From positions 1 to 64,000 of the forward strand of contig JAEZOB010000023.1 of the NCBI GenBank assembly GCA_023414355.1: a DNA stretch of 64,000 nt. The letters run 5' to 3'. Position numbers and translations under genes: made by a program. Below are positions 16,333-25,391 of this stretch, in pieces. The notes under the pieces are model-generated. The model was not told the DNA's origin. It worked only from the letters and a program-made list of their open reading frames with translations, and searched no databases. Source of the DNA: Bacillota bacterium (GTDB lineage Bacteria > Bacillota > Clostridia > Lachnospirales > Lachnospiraceae). Position 1 is the first letter of the stretch. Each line of letters opens with the position of its first letter.

Positions 16333-17208
16333 TCATACCAGATCCTTCTCCTGACTCTTGTCATTCTCGCCCACATAATCAGAATAATCCTTTTCTGTAT
16401 CCCATATGCAAGCGTGTTGTACGTGCTTGATTTCGGCTTTGGAGGGAATGATCCTGTAATCGCCAAAGCGTTCCTTTAGGTACTCGTGAGTTTGAGCAGA
16501 AATCATCAGAGAGACTTTCTCAAAGGGATGCCGACGGTACGTCTGGAAAAGGGAAGATGAGTAGGTCCCCCTTCTGAAAAATGCTTTACCCATAAAATGG
16601 CACACATACGAAGTATCTTCCGCGTCATACTGATAGACCTTTTTTAAAGCCAGACGTATTCCAAAGTCTTTCGGCAGTAGCCTCACCACGGAGGTCACGA
16701 ATTTCCTTTTACCAGTATATTGAATATTCTTATAGCTTTGTCCCTTCGCTAGAAGATATTTTGCTGCTATGCATTGAAAGAACTGTCTCACAACGTTATC
16801 AGGACAGGGATGCAAGAGAAATAGATCAACAAAGATTCCCTGATGGATCTTCCAGTCCTTCACTGCATCCTCTAAGTAGGTTGTTCCGTTTAACCGAAGC
16901 TTTGCAGAGGCAACCATGCCATCCCGGTAGAAGAGCTGTTGGAGATAAAAGGTGTCATGGTCACCGCTTTCTTCAAAAACTGTTCTAAACCTATGAAAAT
17001 CCTCAGGTTTCATGAAGATATCCAAATCATCATCCCAGGGAATGAATCCACCATGTCTTACGGCACCGAGTGCAGAGCCTCCCATCAGACAGTAATGGAT
17101 GTTATTTGCCTGACATAATCGGTCGATATAAACTGCGATTTTCAGAATGCTGTCTTGTAGGGCTAATATTCCATATTCATCAGTCAAGTTATCTCGCATG
17201 AATTCCAA
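16333..17208 (-). CDS. LicD family phosphotransferase
   Basis: About 291 residues. The LicD nucleotidyltransferase-fold motif MGGSALGAVRHGGFIPWDDD continues as LDIFM, giving the metal-binding DDDLD. LicD proteins transfer phosphocholine or similar phospho-alcohols from CDP carriers onto surface sugars. TTG 17208 is the preferred start (GAGGTG six bases before it); GTG 17217 overlaps that site, and ATG 17199 is a further option. The neighbouring cytidylyltransferase-like gene could supply its CDP-activated donor. The exact donor is unknown. Confidence 0.88.
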   Translation of the reverse strand: MEFMRDNLTDEYGILALQDSILKIAVYIDRLCQANNIHYCLMGGSALGAVRHGGFIPWDDDLDIFMKPEDFHRFRTVFEESGDHDTFYLQQLFYRDGMVASAKLRLNGTTYLEDAVKDWKIHQGIFVDLFLLHPCPDNVVRQFFQCIAAKYLLAKGQSYKNIQYTGKRKFVTSVVRLLPKDFGIRLALKKVYQYDAEDTSYVCHFMGKAFFRRGTYSSSLFQTYRRHPFEKVSLMISAQTHEYLKERFGDYRIIPSKAEIKHVQHACIWDTEKDYSDYVGENDKSQEKDLV

Positions 17209-17275
17209 TGTAATCACCTCAATTATGAATTCCTGTCAAATACAATGCGGAGGGAAAAGGCTCACATGATTTCTA

Positions 17276-17704
17276 TCAGCCCTGATTTAATTTCTCTATC
17301 ACGCTCTTGATCAGCGTCGAGCTTGTTCCGTCGGTGTGTGGAAGATATTCTACACTGCAGCCGACCGAGGAAAATTGCCTCTCATATTCAATCCACTCAG
17401 GGGTATTCTGCCAATCACTCCCGACAAAGACAACGTCAGTACGATATTCTTTCACTGCCTTCAGCTTATCCATATCATTTTGGATGACGACCCGGTCTAC
17501 ATATCGGATGGACTCGACGATGGACATTCGTTCGGATAAAGGAATGACCGGATACTTATGCTTGCAGGTATAACACAATTCATCCGAGGTAACCCCTACA
17601 ATCAGATAATCACAGAACTCCCTGGCTCGACGTAATATATTCAGATGTCCGATGTGAAAAAGGTCAAATACTCCCGTGGTATAGCCTATTTTATACTTAT
17701 TCAT
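17276..17704 (-). CDS. Cytidylyltransferase-like protein (TagD family)
   Basis: A 142-residue single-domain enzyme with TTGVFDLFHIGHLNILRRA (HxGH nucleotide-binding motif) and a C-terminal GTSSTLIKSVI motif, as in CTP:glycerol-3-phosphate cytidylyltransferase and relatives. It would activate a phosphorylated alcohol as its CDP derivative. The start overlaps the end of the upstream aminotransferase-GT fusion by eight bases, so the two are coupled. Position next to licD suggests it makes the LicD donor. Glycerol-3-phosphate is the family's best-known substrate but is not certain here. Confidence 0.82.
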   Translation of the reverse strand: MNKYKIGYTTGVFDLFHIGHLNILRRAREFCDYLIVGVTSDELCYTCKHKYPVIPLSERMSIVESIRYVDRVVIQNDMDKLKAVKEYRTDVVFVGSDWQNTPEWIEYERQFSSVGCSVEYLPHTDGTSSTLIKSVIEKLNQG

Positions 17705-19505
17705 GGCTTCGCTTCCTTAATAATAGACGATATAAGAGGCCCTTCATCCATCCCGGTATGAAGATCCATATTCTAATACACAGTCGATTTCGAATCGCCT
17801 GATTCTTGCTGATCAATTTATTCTTGTACAGATACCCTTGCAGCCTATCCCAAGTATGGATTTCACGGTGATTGCTTCTTCGCTTGATAAAGCCATTCCC
17901 GATTCGTACGAATACTAGGACATCCTCCAGATTGGCGAGGCGGGCTCCACTCCTTAGGAGATCAATCCAAAGCTTGTAGTCCTCAAGCTTTCCGTACTTC
18001 ACAGAATAGGCGCCAACACTTTCTACTGCTTTTTTGGAATACATGACGGACACATGATTCATAGGGGAACGACTCTTCGCCATGGCTGCGATTTCCTTCT
18101 GCACTGTGCAGACAGGGCGATACGAACGGATATCTCCTGGCATCTCCTTGAATTCTGCAATCGCTCCGCCGAGTACGTCGATGTCCGGATGAGAGTTCAG
18201 GTATTCAATCTGCTTTTGAAAACGATCCGGCAGGGAGATGTCATCGGAATCCATTCGCACAATCCATTCATAGCTGCAGGCAGTGATTCCGGTGTTCAGT
18301 GCGGCAGCAAGCCCGGCGCACCGAAGCATTGGAATTACAGTAAAGGTGATATCAGGGAGCCTGCTTTGCAGAGTGTCAATGGTCTGGTGGATTTCCATCG
18401 GAACAGGGCCGTCTGTCACGATAACGATCTGGTTTGGCCTCAGTGTCTGGTGGATCGATACGCTTTCCAGCGCTTTCTTGAAATACGAGGGATCATCTTG
18501 ACCGCAGACAGGGAGCAGAACAGAGAAGTCCATATTTCTTCTCTCGTATACACCACAGAGCCAGTGATTCCGATCGGGAACAGTGCCTGTAACGATGTCG
18601 AGATAGGCATGATGGATGGCTGTAGTCAGAGCCCCTGCGGTACCGTTTCCTATCCTATAGTGATCTATGGAGAAAATTGGTGTAACCTCCATTGCAGACC
18701 CGCACAGAAATGCCTCATCACAGGTATAAAGCTCGGTTCTGTCAATGCTTCGCTCAATCACAGGGATAGATAACAGTTCACGGGTAATTCGGAGGATTGT
18801 GTCTCTTGTTATGCTTTCCAGCACACTATCGGTCAGTAGAGGTGTAATTAACGAACCGGCTTTGACTATGAAGAGGCTGGACCCGGGACCTTCTGCCACG
18901 GTACCCTCCTTATTCAAGAAAATTGCTGTATCATATCCGTTATTCAGTGCTTCCAGCTGTGCCATGCGACTATTGATGTAATTTGCGCCGCATTTGATTC
19001 GGGGTGACAGAGAATTCTCATGGATACGCTGCCAGGAGGTGATGCAGCAGTTTAATCCTTTTTTGTTATACTCCGGATTGGTCTTTGCCTTGGGAATCGG
19101 AGCGATGAACATATTCACAGGCGAAGCAGAGTGCCAGGAACCGAACCCATCGATAAAAATCGTCTGCCGGACAGAGATATCCTCCTGATACCTGTTTGCT
19201 CTGACCGTTGCCAGAAAAGCCTCCTTTAACTCGCTGATGGAATACCGATCCTCCAGCAGGAGAAGCTTCTGTGACTGTTTCAGGCGCTTTAGGTGATCCT
19301 CCAGCCGAAAGGCGTAAAGCTGTTTTTGCTCCTCGTTCCAATAGCAACGTATCCCCTCGAAGACATTCAGACCAAACTGTGAAGTAGGAGAGAGAACATT
19401 AATCTTGGCATCCTTGACAGAAACCAGCCTGTCATCCAGCCAAATAGTTCGATTAGCGTTCACATCAGCATCACTACCGGTGTTAGACTCTATTGGTTTA
19501 TTCAC
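17697..19505 (-). CDS. Aminotransferase (IlvE-like)-GT2 glycosyltransferase fusion
   Basis: A 602-residue protein with two unrelated enzymes in one frame. Residues about 20-320 are a class IV PLP aminotransferase resembling branched-chain aminotransferase: FEGIRCYW, the PLP lysine K171 in RIKCGANYINS, EGPGSSLF, and the CGSAMEVTPI block. Residues 325-602 are a GT2 glycosyltransferase (MDFSVLLPVCGQDD, then IVRMDSDDISLPDRF). GTG 19505 follows GGAGGAGG. An internal ATG at 18533, preceded by GAGAGAAG, could also start the GT2 half alone. The context suggests the aminotransferase serves glycan-precursor synthesis rather than amino-acid metabolism. Confidence 0.85.
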   Translation of the reverse strand: MNKPIESNTGSDADVNANRTIWLDDRLVSVKDAKINVLSPTSQFGLNVFEGIRCYWNEEQKQLYAFRLEDHLKRLKQSQKLLLLEDRYSISELKEAFLATVRANRYQEDISVRQTIFIDGFGSWHSASPVNMFIAPIPKAKTNPEYNKKGLNCCITSWQRIHENSLSPRIKCGANYINSRMAQLEALNNGYDTAIFLNKEGTVAEGPGSSLFIVKAGSLITPLLTDSVLESITRDTILRITRELLSIPVIERSIDRTELYTCDEAFLCGSAMEVTPIFSIDHYRIGNGTAGALTTAIHHAYLDIVTGTVPDRNHWLCGVYERRNMDFSVLLPVCGQDDPSYFKKALESVSIHQTLRPNQIVIVTDGPVPMEIHQTIDTLQSRLPDITFTVIPMLRCAGLAAALNTGITACSYEWIVRMDSDDISLPDRFQKQIEYLNSHPDIDVLGGAIAEFKEMPGDIRSYRPVCTVQKEIAAMAKSRSPMNHVSVMYSKKAVESVGAYSVKYGKLEDYKLWIDLLRSGARLANLEDVLVFVRIGNGFIKRRSNHREIHTWDRLQGYLYKNKLISKNQAIRNRLCIRIWIFIPGWMKGLLYRLLLRKRSHE

Positions 19506-19558
19506 AGGAACCTCCTCCTTTATAGACTCAACAATTATGACTGGATCGTTTTTCCCAA

Positions 19559-20254
19559 TTATGATTTCCCTCTGCCCGGTGTGTGAGCAATACGGATGGT
19601 TTCTTCCTCGGCCAGCTTTGCAGACATGGTATCGCTTAAGGAAGCATCTGCCTTTACTTCATAAATATCTGCACCTTTTCCCACCTTTGCAGCGGTAGCG
19701 AGAATAATCTTGATATCCAGCCAGATCCCCTGTTTCTTGAAAAGGCTGATGTACTGATTGTCATAGGTCACCTTCTCCTCCCAGGAGATATCATTGCGCC
19801 CTTTGATCTGTGCAAGCCCCGTGATACCACCGCGCATGAGAAAGCGCCTCTTATATCTTTTGTTCAGAGTATGAAAATCCCCCAATTCATAAGCAACAGG
19901 CGGACGCGGACCTACCAGCGAAAGGTCTCCCTTTAAGACATTCCATAGCTGTGGCAGTTCATCTATGCTCTTGTCTCTCAGAAGTCGCCCGAGTCTTGTG
20001 ACTCGGGGGTCATCGGCATAGTTGAACAGCCCCGCACCTTGATGCTCGGCATTGATCAGCATAGAGCGGAATTTATACATTCTGAACCTTCGACCGCCCC
20101 TGGTGAGCCTTTCCTGACTGAAGATGACAGGACCCCTGGAGTCGCATTTTATGGCGATGGCTACACCGATCCACAGGGGAAGTAGCAGGATCATCGCAAT
20201 CAGACTTGCAGCAACATCAAAAGCCCTTTTCAGGAATAAATGAAGCGTAATCAT
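19559..20254 (-). CDS. Priming sugar-phosphate transferase (PglC/WcaJ-like)
   Basis: A 231-residue monotopic enzyme: one N-terminal membrane segment (about residues 8-35), then the catalytic core with FSQERLTRGGRRFRMYKFRS, KSIDELPQLWNVLKGDLSLV, GPRPP and a late GLAQIKGRND. These enzymes move a sugar-1-phosphate from a UDP-sugar to undecaprenyl phosphate, which starts a repeat unit. The length fits the short PglC class with no N-terminal sensor domain. GGAGAAA precedes the ATG. It is the initiating enzyme of this - strand cluster. Confidence 0.9.
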   Translation of the reverse strand: MITLHLFLKRAFDVAASLIAMILLLPLWIGVAIAIKCDSRGPVIFSQERLTRGGRRFRMYKFRSMLINAEHQGAGLFNYADDPRVTRLGRLLRDKSIDELPQLWNVLKGDLSLVGPRPPVAYELGDFHTLNKRYKRRFLMRGGITGLAQIKGRNDISWEEKVTYDNQYISLFKKQGIWLDIKIILATAAKVGKGADIYEVKADASLSDTMSAKLAEEETIRIAHTPGRGKS

Positions 20255-20392
20255 CGTGATTTCTCCAATCTGAATAATCTGGGAAGTAACAAAGAAAACT
20301 CAATGTAGCTACCTATCAGTAGGTTAACAAATTCCATTTCAGAAAGGGCCAAATTGATCGATTACCGAGTTCTTCCTATAAGAACCTTCCTG

Positions 20393-21613
20393 TTATTCTT
20401 GATTTATGATAAAGGTATGGAATAAGTCGTCGAAGCTCTCACCACGCTTGATGAGCTCTACGTTATCCCCGTTAAGCTCAAGCACCGGAAAGTTAGGTAG
20501 GATAAAGGGTGGCTTCAGTACAATAGAATAAGAACCGACATTGTCAAAGACCACGAGGTCACCCACGGCCAGTGTGCCATCATAATGTTTGTAGAGATAA
20601 TCGGACTCAATGCAGGTATATCCCCCAAAATCCAAATCGAGATAAGCTTTTTGTACTCCGCCGGTCGGAAGGATCTCTATGGGCGGACTCTTCTTATTTA
20701 AAGTAGGATTGATATTATAGATACTGCCAAGAAGCGTGGCAATATTCTTCCCTCGAACGGTCTTAATGTTGATTACCTTGCATACGAATTTCATACAGTC
20801 ACCGGCCAGCGCACTTCCGGGCTCAAGAAGCAGCAGCGGAGGTTTCTCCTCATTCCGGAAGCGCTCCGCGAAGACAGGAGCAATGATCTCGGCATATTCT
20901 GTAATAGTCGGGACATAGGAATCAAATTGCGCCTTCAAGGAAGCAGGCATATTGCCGAACAGACCGCCACCGAGATCGATACACTCCGGTACGAGCTCCA
21001 GCCGGTCCAGCAGGTCGAGCATTCCCCCGGTGCGCGAGCGCCAGGTCTCCAGGCTTCTGGGGGCGAAGTGACACTGCAGGCCGACAAAATGCAGATTCTC
21101 ATAACTCTGAATTAACCTCATAGCATCCCGGAAATCCTCCGATTCAATATCGAACCCAAATCTTGATGTTCCACCTGCTTCAATGTCAAAGTTGCACCGA
21201 ATTCCAACTCTTAACAAGTGCTTAGGGTAGCGATCGGCAATTTTACGCAGGAGCTCTGTCTCATAAGCAGAATCCAGATTAACCGTACCGCCGGAGATCA
21301 GGAATTGTTCCATCACCTGAGCGTTCTTATACGGCCCGTTCCAGATGATTTTATCAGGGGTGACACCGACCCGGAGGGCAAGCTCCAGCTCCAGATCAGA
21401 GACGACCTCCGCATAGCCGCCAAGCCCATTGATGATATGGCAGAGCTTTGGTGTATAATTAGTCTTATAGGAATAGGCAATATTAAAGTTAGGATAGAGC
21501 GCAGTGAATGCAGCCTTAAGCTCGAGAAAGTTCTTCTTAATCTGCAGAGAATCCAGGAGGTAGAAAGCACCCCCATACTGATCTGCGATTTGCGTTAAGA
21601 GTGAATGATCCAT
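20393..21613 (-). CDS. PLP-dependent decarboxylase (fold III)
   Basis: A 406-residue protein like diaminopimelate, ornithine and related decarboxylases. The PLP lysine lies in NIAYSYKTNYTPKLC (K50). Further motifs are the glycine-rich phosphate loop in ECIDLGGGLFG, EPGSALAGDC, and a C-terminal FDNVGSYSIV. Canonical lysA is usually housed with other lysine genes; here it stands between an aldolase-like gene and a priming transferase. I infer a dedicated role in decarboxylating an amino acid for the glycan. The substrate is unknown. GGAGGT precedes the ATG. Confidence 0.82.
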   Translation of the reverse strand: MDHSLLTQIADQYGGAFYLLDSLQIKKNFLELKAAFTALYPNFNIAYSYKTNYTPKLCHIINGLGGYAEVVSDLELELALRVGVTPDKIIWNGPYKNAQVMEQFLISGGTVNLDSAYETELLRKIADRYPKHLLRVGIRCNFDIEAGGTSRFGFDIESEDFRDAMRLIQSYENLHFVGLQCHFAPRSLETWRSRTGGMLDLLDRLELVPECIDLGGGLFGNMPASLKAQFDSYVPTITEYAEIIAPVFAERFRNEEKPPLLLLEPGSALAGDCMKFVCKVINIKTVRGKNIATLLGSIYNINPTLNKKSPPIEILPTGGVQKAYLDLDFGGYTCIESDYLYKHYDGTLAVGDLVVFDNVGSYSIVLKPPFILPNFPVLELNGDNVELIKRGESFDDLFHTFIINQE

Positions 21614-21663
21614 CTTTACCTCCGATCCGTCGCCATATAGCGGTACAAAAACTTGAGAGAGAT

Positions 21664-22506
21664 CTATCCTTCACTCTTTTTCTTTTCTTGTATTAGGTTC
21701 ACTACTCTGTTCACACAAGTAATGACATCAAGCCGATTATTCTGATAGTCAAGCGGACTCGCTTTCAAGACGCTGGTTTCCGTTTCCCGGAGTGTCCTCA
21801 TATTAAGTGCAAAGAGCTGATCGAGCTGATGCAGATCAGTAGTTTCATCCACATTGCAGAAGCTTCTGGAGAGGATCGTTCGGGTAGAGCCAAGCCGATA
21901 GTGTTCCATAATAATCTTCTCGGCAGGGAGCAGACCTTCTCCAATCCTGGCAATTCCACCAAAGCCGTAAGGAATGCCGCGGGCGCGGATTTTATTGCAG
22001 ATCGTCTCTACCGTGCCGTTCGAAAGCAGCTCAAACATGAAAATCAATCCGTAGCTCAGATGCAAATCATTCAGACCGATATGTATCTCATCAATTCCCG
22101 AAAGCGCTAATACGGAATCGAGGCAGTCCTCGGCTTCCCGCGTCTCAAGCAGTAAGGATACTTTCGTGCGTCCTGCAACAGCAGCCAGAAAGCGCTCTAC
22201 CTCCTCAGCTGTTCTCCACATGGGTAGCATGATACGATCCGCTCCTGCAGCGACGACTGCTTCGATCTCTTCCACAGAATGCTCGTTCCACGGATTGATG
22301 CGAACCAGCAGTTCAGAGGTATCTAATAGCGGTGACAGGCTTCTGATATCATCGATGGTATGATGGGATTTGACCGTATTTAAGTTCTTCTGACGCGCCT
22401 CCTTACCAAGTGTCTCAAGGTCAATCCAAATCCTGTCTACACCATAGCTTTGTGCAATCTGTGCGACTACGGGGTGATTGGTGATATACATTAAGGTGAG
22501 TGCCAT
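21664..22506 (-). CDS. HpcH/HpaI aldolase-citrate lyase family protein
   Basis: About 280 residues forming a TIM-barrel like HpaI. Visible motifs are LVRINPWNEHS (substrate arginine), LLLETREAED (metal-ligand glutamate) and HIGLNDLHLSYG (metal-ligand aspartate). Family members make or cleave hydroxy-oxo acids using pyruvate. ATG 22506 is chosen because GGAGGG precedes it and MALTLMYITNHP begins at the first barrel strand. The frame is open back to 22635, so a longer start is possible. It is the first gene of the - strand cluster, and its substrate is unknown. Confidence 0.75.
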   Translation of the reverse strand: MALTLMYITNHPVVAQIAQSYGVDRIWIDLETLGKEARQKNLNTVKSHHTIDDIRSLSPLLDTSELLVRINPWNEHSVEEIEAVVAAGADRIMLPMWRTAEEVERFLAAVAGRTKVSLLLETREAEDCLDSVLALSGIDEIHIGLNDLHLSYGLIFMFELLSNGTVETICNKIRARGIPYGFGGIARIGEGLLPAEKIIMEHYRLGSTRTILSRSFCNVDETTDLHQLDQLFALNMRTLRETETSVLKASPLDYQNNRLDVITCVNRVVNLIQEKKKSEG

Positions 22507-22596
22507 GGATCCCTCCGTCTTCAAAACAGCAGTATTTTCCGCTGCCCTCTGCAATAATATATTCAGCAACGGATCGAAGTGACACATCAAAAAAAC

Positions 22597-22625
22597 ATTG
22601 CATTTCACATATAAATATGTAACAA
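22597..22625 (-). promoter_or_regulatory. Possible promoter of the - strand glycan cluster
   Basis: Reading the - strand, TTGTTA and TGCAAT are separated by 17 bases, each matching consensus at four of six positions (-10 box at 22597-22602 on the given strand). Transcription would begin near 22590, which supports the later start codon at 22506 for the aldolase-like gene. It lies in the divergent gap before ecfA1. The match is modest. Confidence 0.4.
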
Positions 22626-22663
22626 TGAAACACATAGAAAATTATCTGAAATGAGGCTTTCTT

Positions 22664-23521
22664 ATGGAAATGGTTAAGGTTAAGAATTTATCATTTGAAT
22701 ATATCAGACGCGATGAAGACGGCAACGTTGAGTCGATTAATAAGGCAATAGATCAGGTCAGCCTGGATGTAAATCAGGGAGAGTTTATCGCGATCCTGGG
22801 AGCGAATGGTTCTGGGAAATCCACGCTTGCCAAGCATATCAACGCCATCCTATATCCGACGGAGGGCAGTGTGTGGGTGAACGGACTGAATACCTCCGAG
22901 GAGAAGAACCTGTGGGAGGTCAGACAGACGGCAGGGATGGTATTCCAGAATCCCGATAACCAGATCATAGCCAATGTCGTAGAAGAGGATGTCGGCTTCG
23001 GACCTGAGAATCTGGGGATTCCATCAGAAGAGATCTGGCAGCGGGTGGAACAGAGTCTGGCAGCAGTCGGAATGCTGGAATTTCGTCACTCCTCACCGAA
23101 TAAGCTATCCGGAGGACAGAAGCAGAGAGTGGCTATCGCAGGCATTATGGCGATGAAACCGAAATGTATCGTTCTGGATGAACCGACAGCAATGCTTGAT
23201 CCGAATGGCCGGAAGGAAGTTATCGCTACAATCCGGGAACTGAACCGCAAGGAAAATGTGACAGTTATCCTGATTACCCATCATATGGACGAGGTTACTA
23301 ATGCGGATAAGGTCTTTGTAATGGAGCATGGGCAGCTGGTCATGCAGGGAACACCCAGAGAAATCTTCTCAAGAGTTGAGGAAATCAAAGGTTATCGCAT
23401 GGATGTGCCGCAGGTGACGGAGCTGGCCTATGAACTGAGTAAGGAAGGGTTGGCACTTCCGCCCGGAATTCTGACTGTAGAGGAGCTGCTGGAGGCTCTG
23501 ACAGCTCTTAGAAGACCATAG
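22664..23521 (+). CDS. ecfA1: Energy-coupling factor transporter ATPase EcfA1
   Basis: A 285-residue ABC ATPase with Walker A GANGSGKST (residues 46-54), signature LSGGQKQRV, Walker B CIVLDEPTAMLDP and switch ITHHMDE. It pairs with EcfA2 and EcfT to power vitamin and metal uptake through separate substrate-binding S components. A divergent promoter region of about 150 bases separates it from the aldolase-like gene. Its usual neighbour rplQ lies 10 kb away here, because a glycan cluster intervenes. Confidence 0.95.
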   Translation: MEMVKVKNLSFEYIRRDEDGNVESINKAIDQVSLDVNQGEFIAILGANGSGKSTLAKHINAILYPTEGSVWVNGLNTSEEKNLWEVRQTAGMVFQNPDNQIIANVVEEDVGFGPENLGIPSEEIWQRVEQSLAAVGMLEFRHSSPNKLSGGQKQRVAIAGIMAMKPKCIVLDEPTAMLDPNGRKEVIATIRELNRKENVTVILITHHMDEVTNADKVFVMEHGQLVMQGTPREIFSRVEEIKGYRMDVPQVTELAYELSKEGLALPPGILTVEELLEALTALRRP

Positions 23522-23571
23522 ACTACTGATGACAGAGAAGATTAGGATAAAAGATAAGTAGGTGAAGAATA

Positions 23572-24417
23572 TTGCAGATCATATTTGATAAAGTGAATTA
23601 TATCTATAACGGCGGAACCGCATTTTCCAGGCATGCGCTGAAGGATATCAGCTTTACGATCAATCAGGGCGAGTTCATCGGACTCATCGGGCACACGGGT
23701 TCCGGTAAATCCACTCTGATTCAGCATATGAATGGCCTGGTGAAGGCAACGAGCGGACAGATCTATTATAAGGGGCAGGATATCTATGACCCTTCCTATA
23801 AGCTGCGGGACCTTCGAAGTAAGGTGGGACTGGTGTTCCAATACCCGGAGCATCAGCTCTTTGAAACCACAGTATTTAAGGATGTCATGTTCGGACCGAG
23901 TAACCTCGGGCTGGATAAACTGGAGTGTGAGCTTCGCAGCTATGAAGCACTCAAGATGGTAGGCATCGGAGATGATTTGCTGGATGCATCGCCTTTTGAG
24001 CTTTCCGGCGGACAGAAGCGGAGAGTGGCCATCGCCGGAGTCCTTGCGATGAAGCCTGAGGTACTGATTCTGGATGAACCGACTGCTGGCCTCGATCCGA
24101 AGGGAAGAGACGATATTCTGGAGCAGATCGAGAAGCTTCATAAGGATAGTGGCATCACCATCATCCTGGTAACCCATAGCATGGAGGATGTGGCAAATTA
24201 CGCTGACCGACTTTTCGTTATGAATAAAGGCCAGCTGGTATTGCAGCAATCCACCAAAGAGGTTTTTGCGCATTATAAGGAGCTGGAGCAGATGCATCTT
24301 GCTGCACCGCAGGTTACCTACGTGATGAATGCACTGAGAGAGAAGGGTTATCCGGTGAAGACGGATGTGACGACTGTTGCGGAAGCGAAGGAGGAGCTTT
24401 TACGCCTCTTTCACTAA
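23572..24417 (+). CDS. ecfA2: Energy-coupling factor transporter ATPase EcfA2
   Basis: A 281-residue ABC ATPase with Walker A GHTGSGKST, signature LSGGQKRRVAIAG, Walker B LILDEPTAGLDP and H-loop VTHSMED. It starts with TTG 23572, preceded by a modest AGGTG site. It follows ecfA1 by 50 bases and precedes ecfT, the normal order for this shared ECF module. The C-terminal third (TYVMNALREKGYPV) matches the EcfA dimer-contact extension. Confidence 0.95.
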   Translation: MQIIFDKVNYIYNGGTAFSRHALKDISFTINQGEFIGLIGHTGSGKSTLIQHMNGLVKATSGQIYYKGQDIYDPSYKLRDLRSKVGLVFQYPEHQLFETTVFKDVMFGPSNLGLDKLECELRSYEALKMVGIGDDLLDASPFELSGGQKRRVAIAGVLAMKPEVLILDEPTAGLDPKGRDDILEQIEKLHKDSGITIILVTHSMEDVANYADRLFVMNKGQLVLQQSTKEVFAHYKELEQMHLAAPQVTYVMNALREKGYPVKTDVTTVAEAKEELLRLFH

Positions 24418-24500
24418 GAGATTGAAATCAGGCGAATGCACCTTCACCATTCATAAAGAGAATTACTACACTGAACTAAGATAAAGGAAGTGAGTGTATT

Positions 24501-25313
24501 ATGATTAGAGACATTACAATCGGACAATATTACCCGAGCAATTCGATACTACACAGGCTGGATCCCAGAGTGAAGCTGATCGGAACCTTTGCTTTTATCG
24601 TATCCCTGTTCCTGTTTAAGACTTTATACGGATATATCGTTGTGACAGCATTTTTATTTGCCGTCATCAAGCTTTCCAAGGTGCCCTTCCGATATATTAT
24701 GAAGGGCTTGAAGGCAATCCTCATATTGCTGCTTTTTACTGTGTTCTTTAATATGTTTTTGACTCCCGGTGATCCGATCCTGCAATTCTGGATCTTTAAG
24801 ATTACGAAGGAAGGCTTGCTGAATTCTGCTGCGATGGCGCTGCGTCTGATCTATCTGATCATTGGCTCCTCCCTGATGACCTTAACCACAACACCGAATC
24901 AGCTGACAGACGGCTTAGAGAAGGTATTAAAGCCCCTGAACCGGATCAAGGTACCGGTGCATGAGATTGCCATGATGATGTCCATTGCACTGCGTTTTAT
25001 ACCCATATTATTAGAAGAGACAGATAAGATCATGAAAGCCCAGATGGCACGCGGTGCTGATTTTGAGAGCGGAGGCATCTTAAAGAGAGCCAAGAGTCTG
25101 ATCCCTCTGCTGGTGCCCTTATTCATATCGGCCTTCCGCAGAGCAAATGATCTCGCGATGGCGATGGAGGCGAGATGTTACCGCGGTGGAGACGGAAGGA
25201 CGAAGATGAAGCCGCTGCACTATCATGGCAGAGATCTTGTAGCTTACGCTTCGATGCTTCTTTATCTTGGGGTGATTGTCGGTGTCAAATTTGCCGAGAA
25301 AATATTCCTGTAA
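24501..25313 (+). CDS. ecfT: Energy-coupling factor transporter transmembrane protein EcfT
   Basis: A 270-residue membrane protein with about five or six helices. The coupling helices that contact the two ATPases carry the ARG-type motifs, MARGADFESG near residue 180 and an EARCYRGGDGRTKM segment near residue 215. EcfT joins the ATPases to interchangeable S components. GGAAGTGAG precedes ATG 24501. It completes the ecfA1-ecfA2-ecfT set, with truA following. Confidence 0.95.
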   Translation: MIRDITIGQYYPSNSILHRLDPRVKLIGTFAFIVSLFLFKTLYGYIVVTAFLFAVIKLSKVPFRYIMKGLKAILILLLFTVFFNMFLTPGDPILQFWIFKITKEGLLNSAAMALRLIYLIIGSSLMTLTTTPNQLTDGLEKVLKPLNRIKVPVHEIAMMMSIALRFIPILLEETDKIMKAQMARGADFESGGILKRAKSLIPLLVPLFISAFRRANDLAMAMEARCYRGGDGRTKMKPLHYHGRDLVAYASMLLYLGVIVGVKFAEKIFL

Positions 25314-25391
25314 ATCCAAAGGATAGTATTATAAGGAAAGTGTCAAATCACCTATAGCACCTTTCATCATTCTATATAGAGAGAGTCTGAT

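Noticed and set aside
18054..18773. 239-codon + strand frame
   Set aside because: It is antisense to the aminotransferase-GT2 fusion, which has conserved motifs and a good ribosome-binding site on the - strand.
23542..24297. 251-codon - strand frame
   Set aside because: Antisense shadow of ecfA2.
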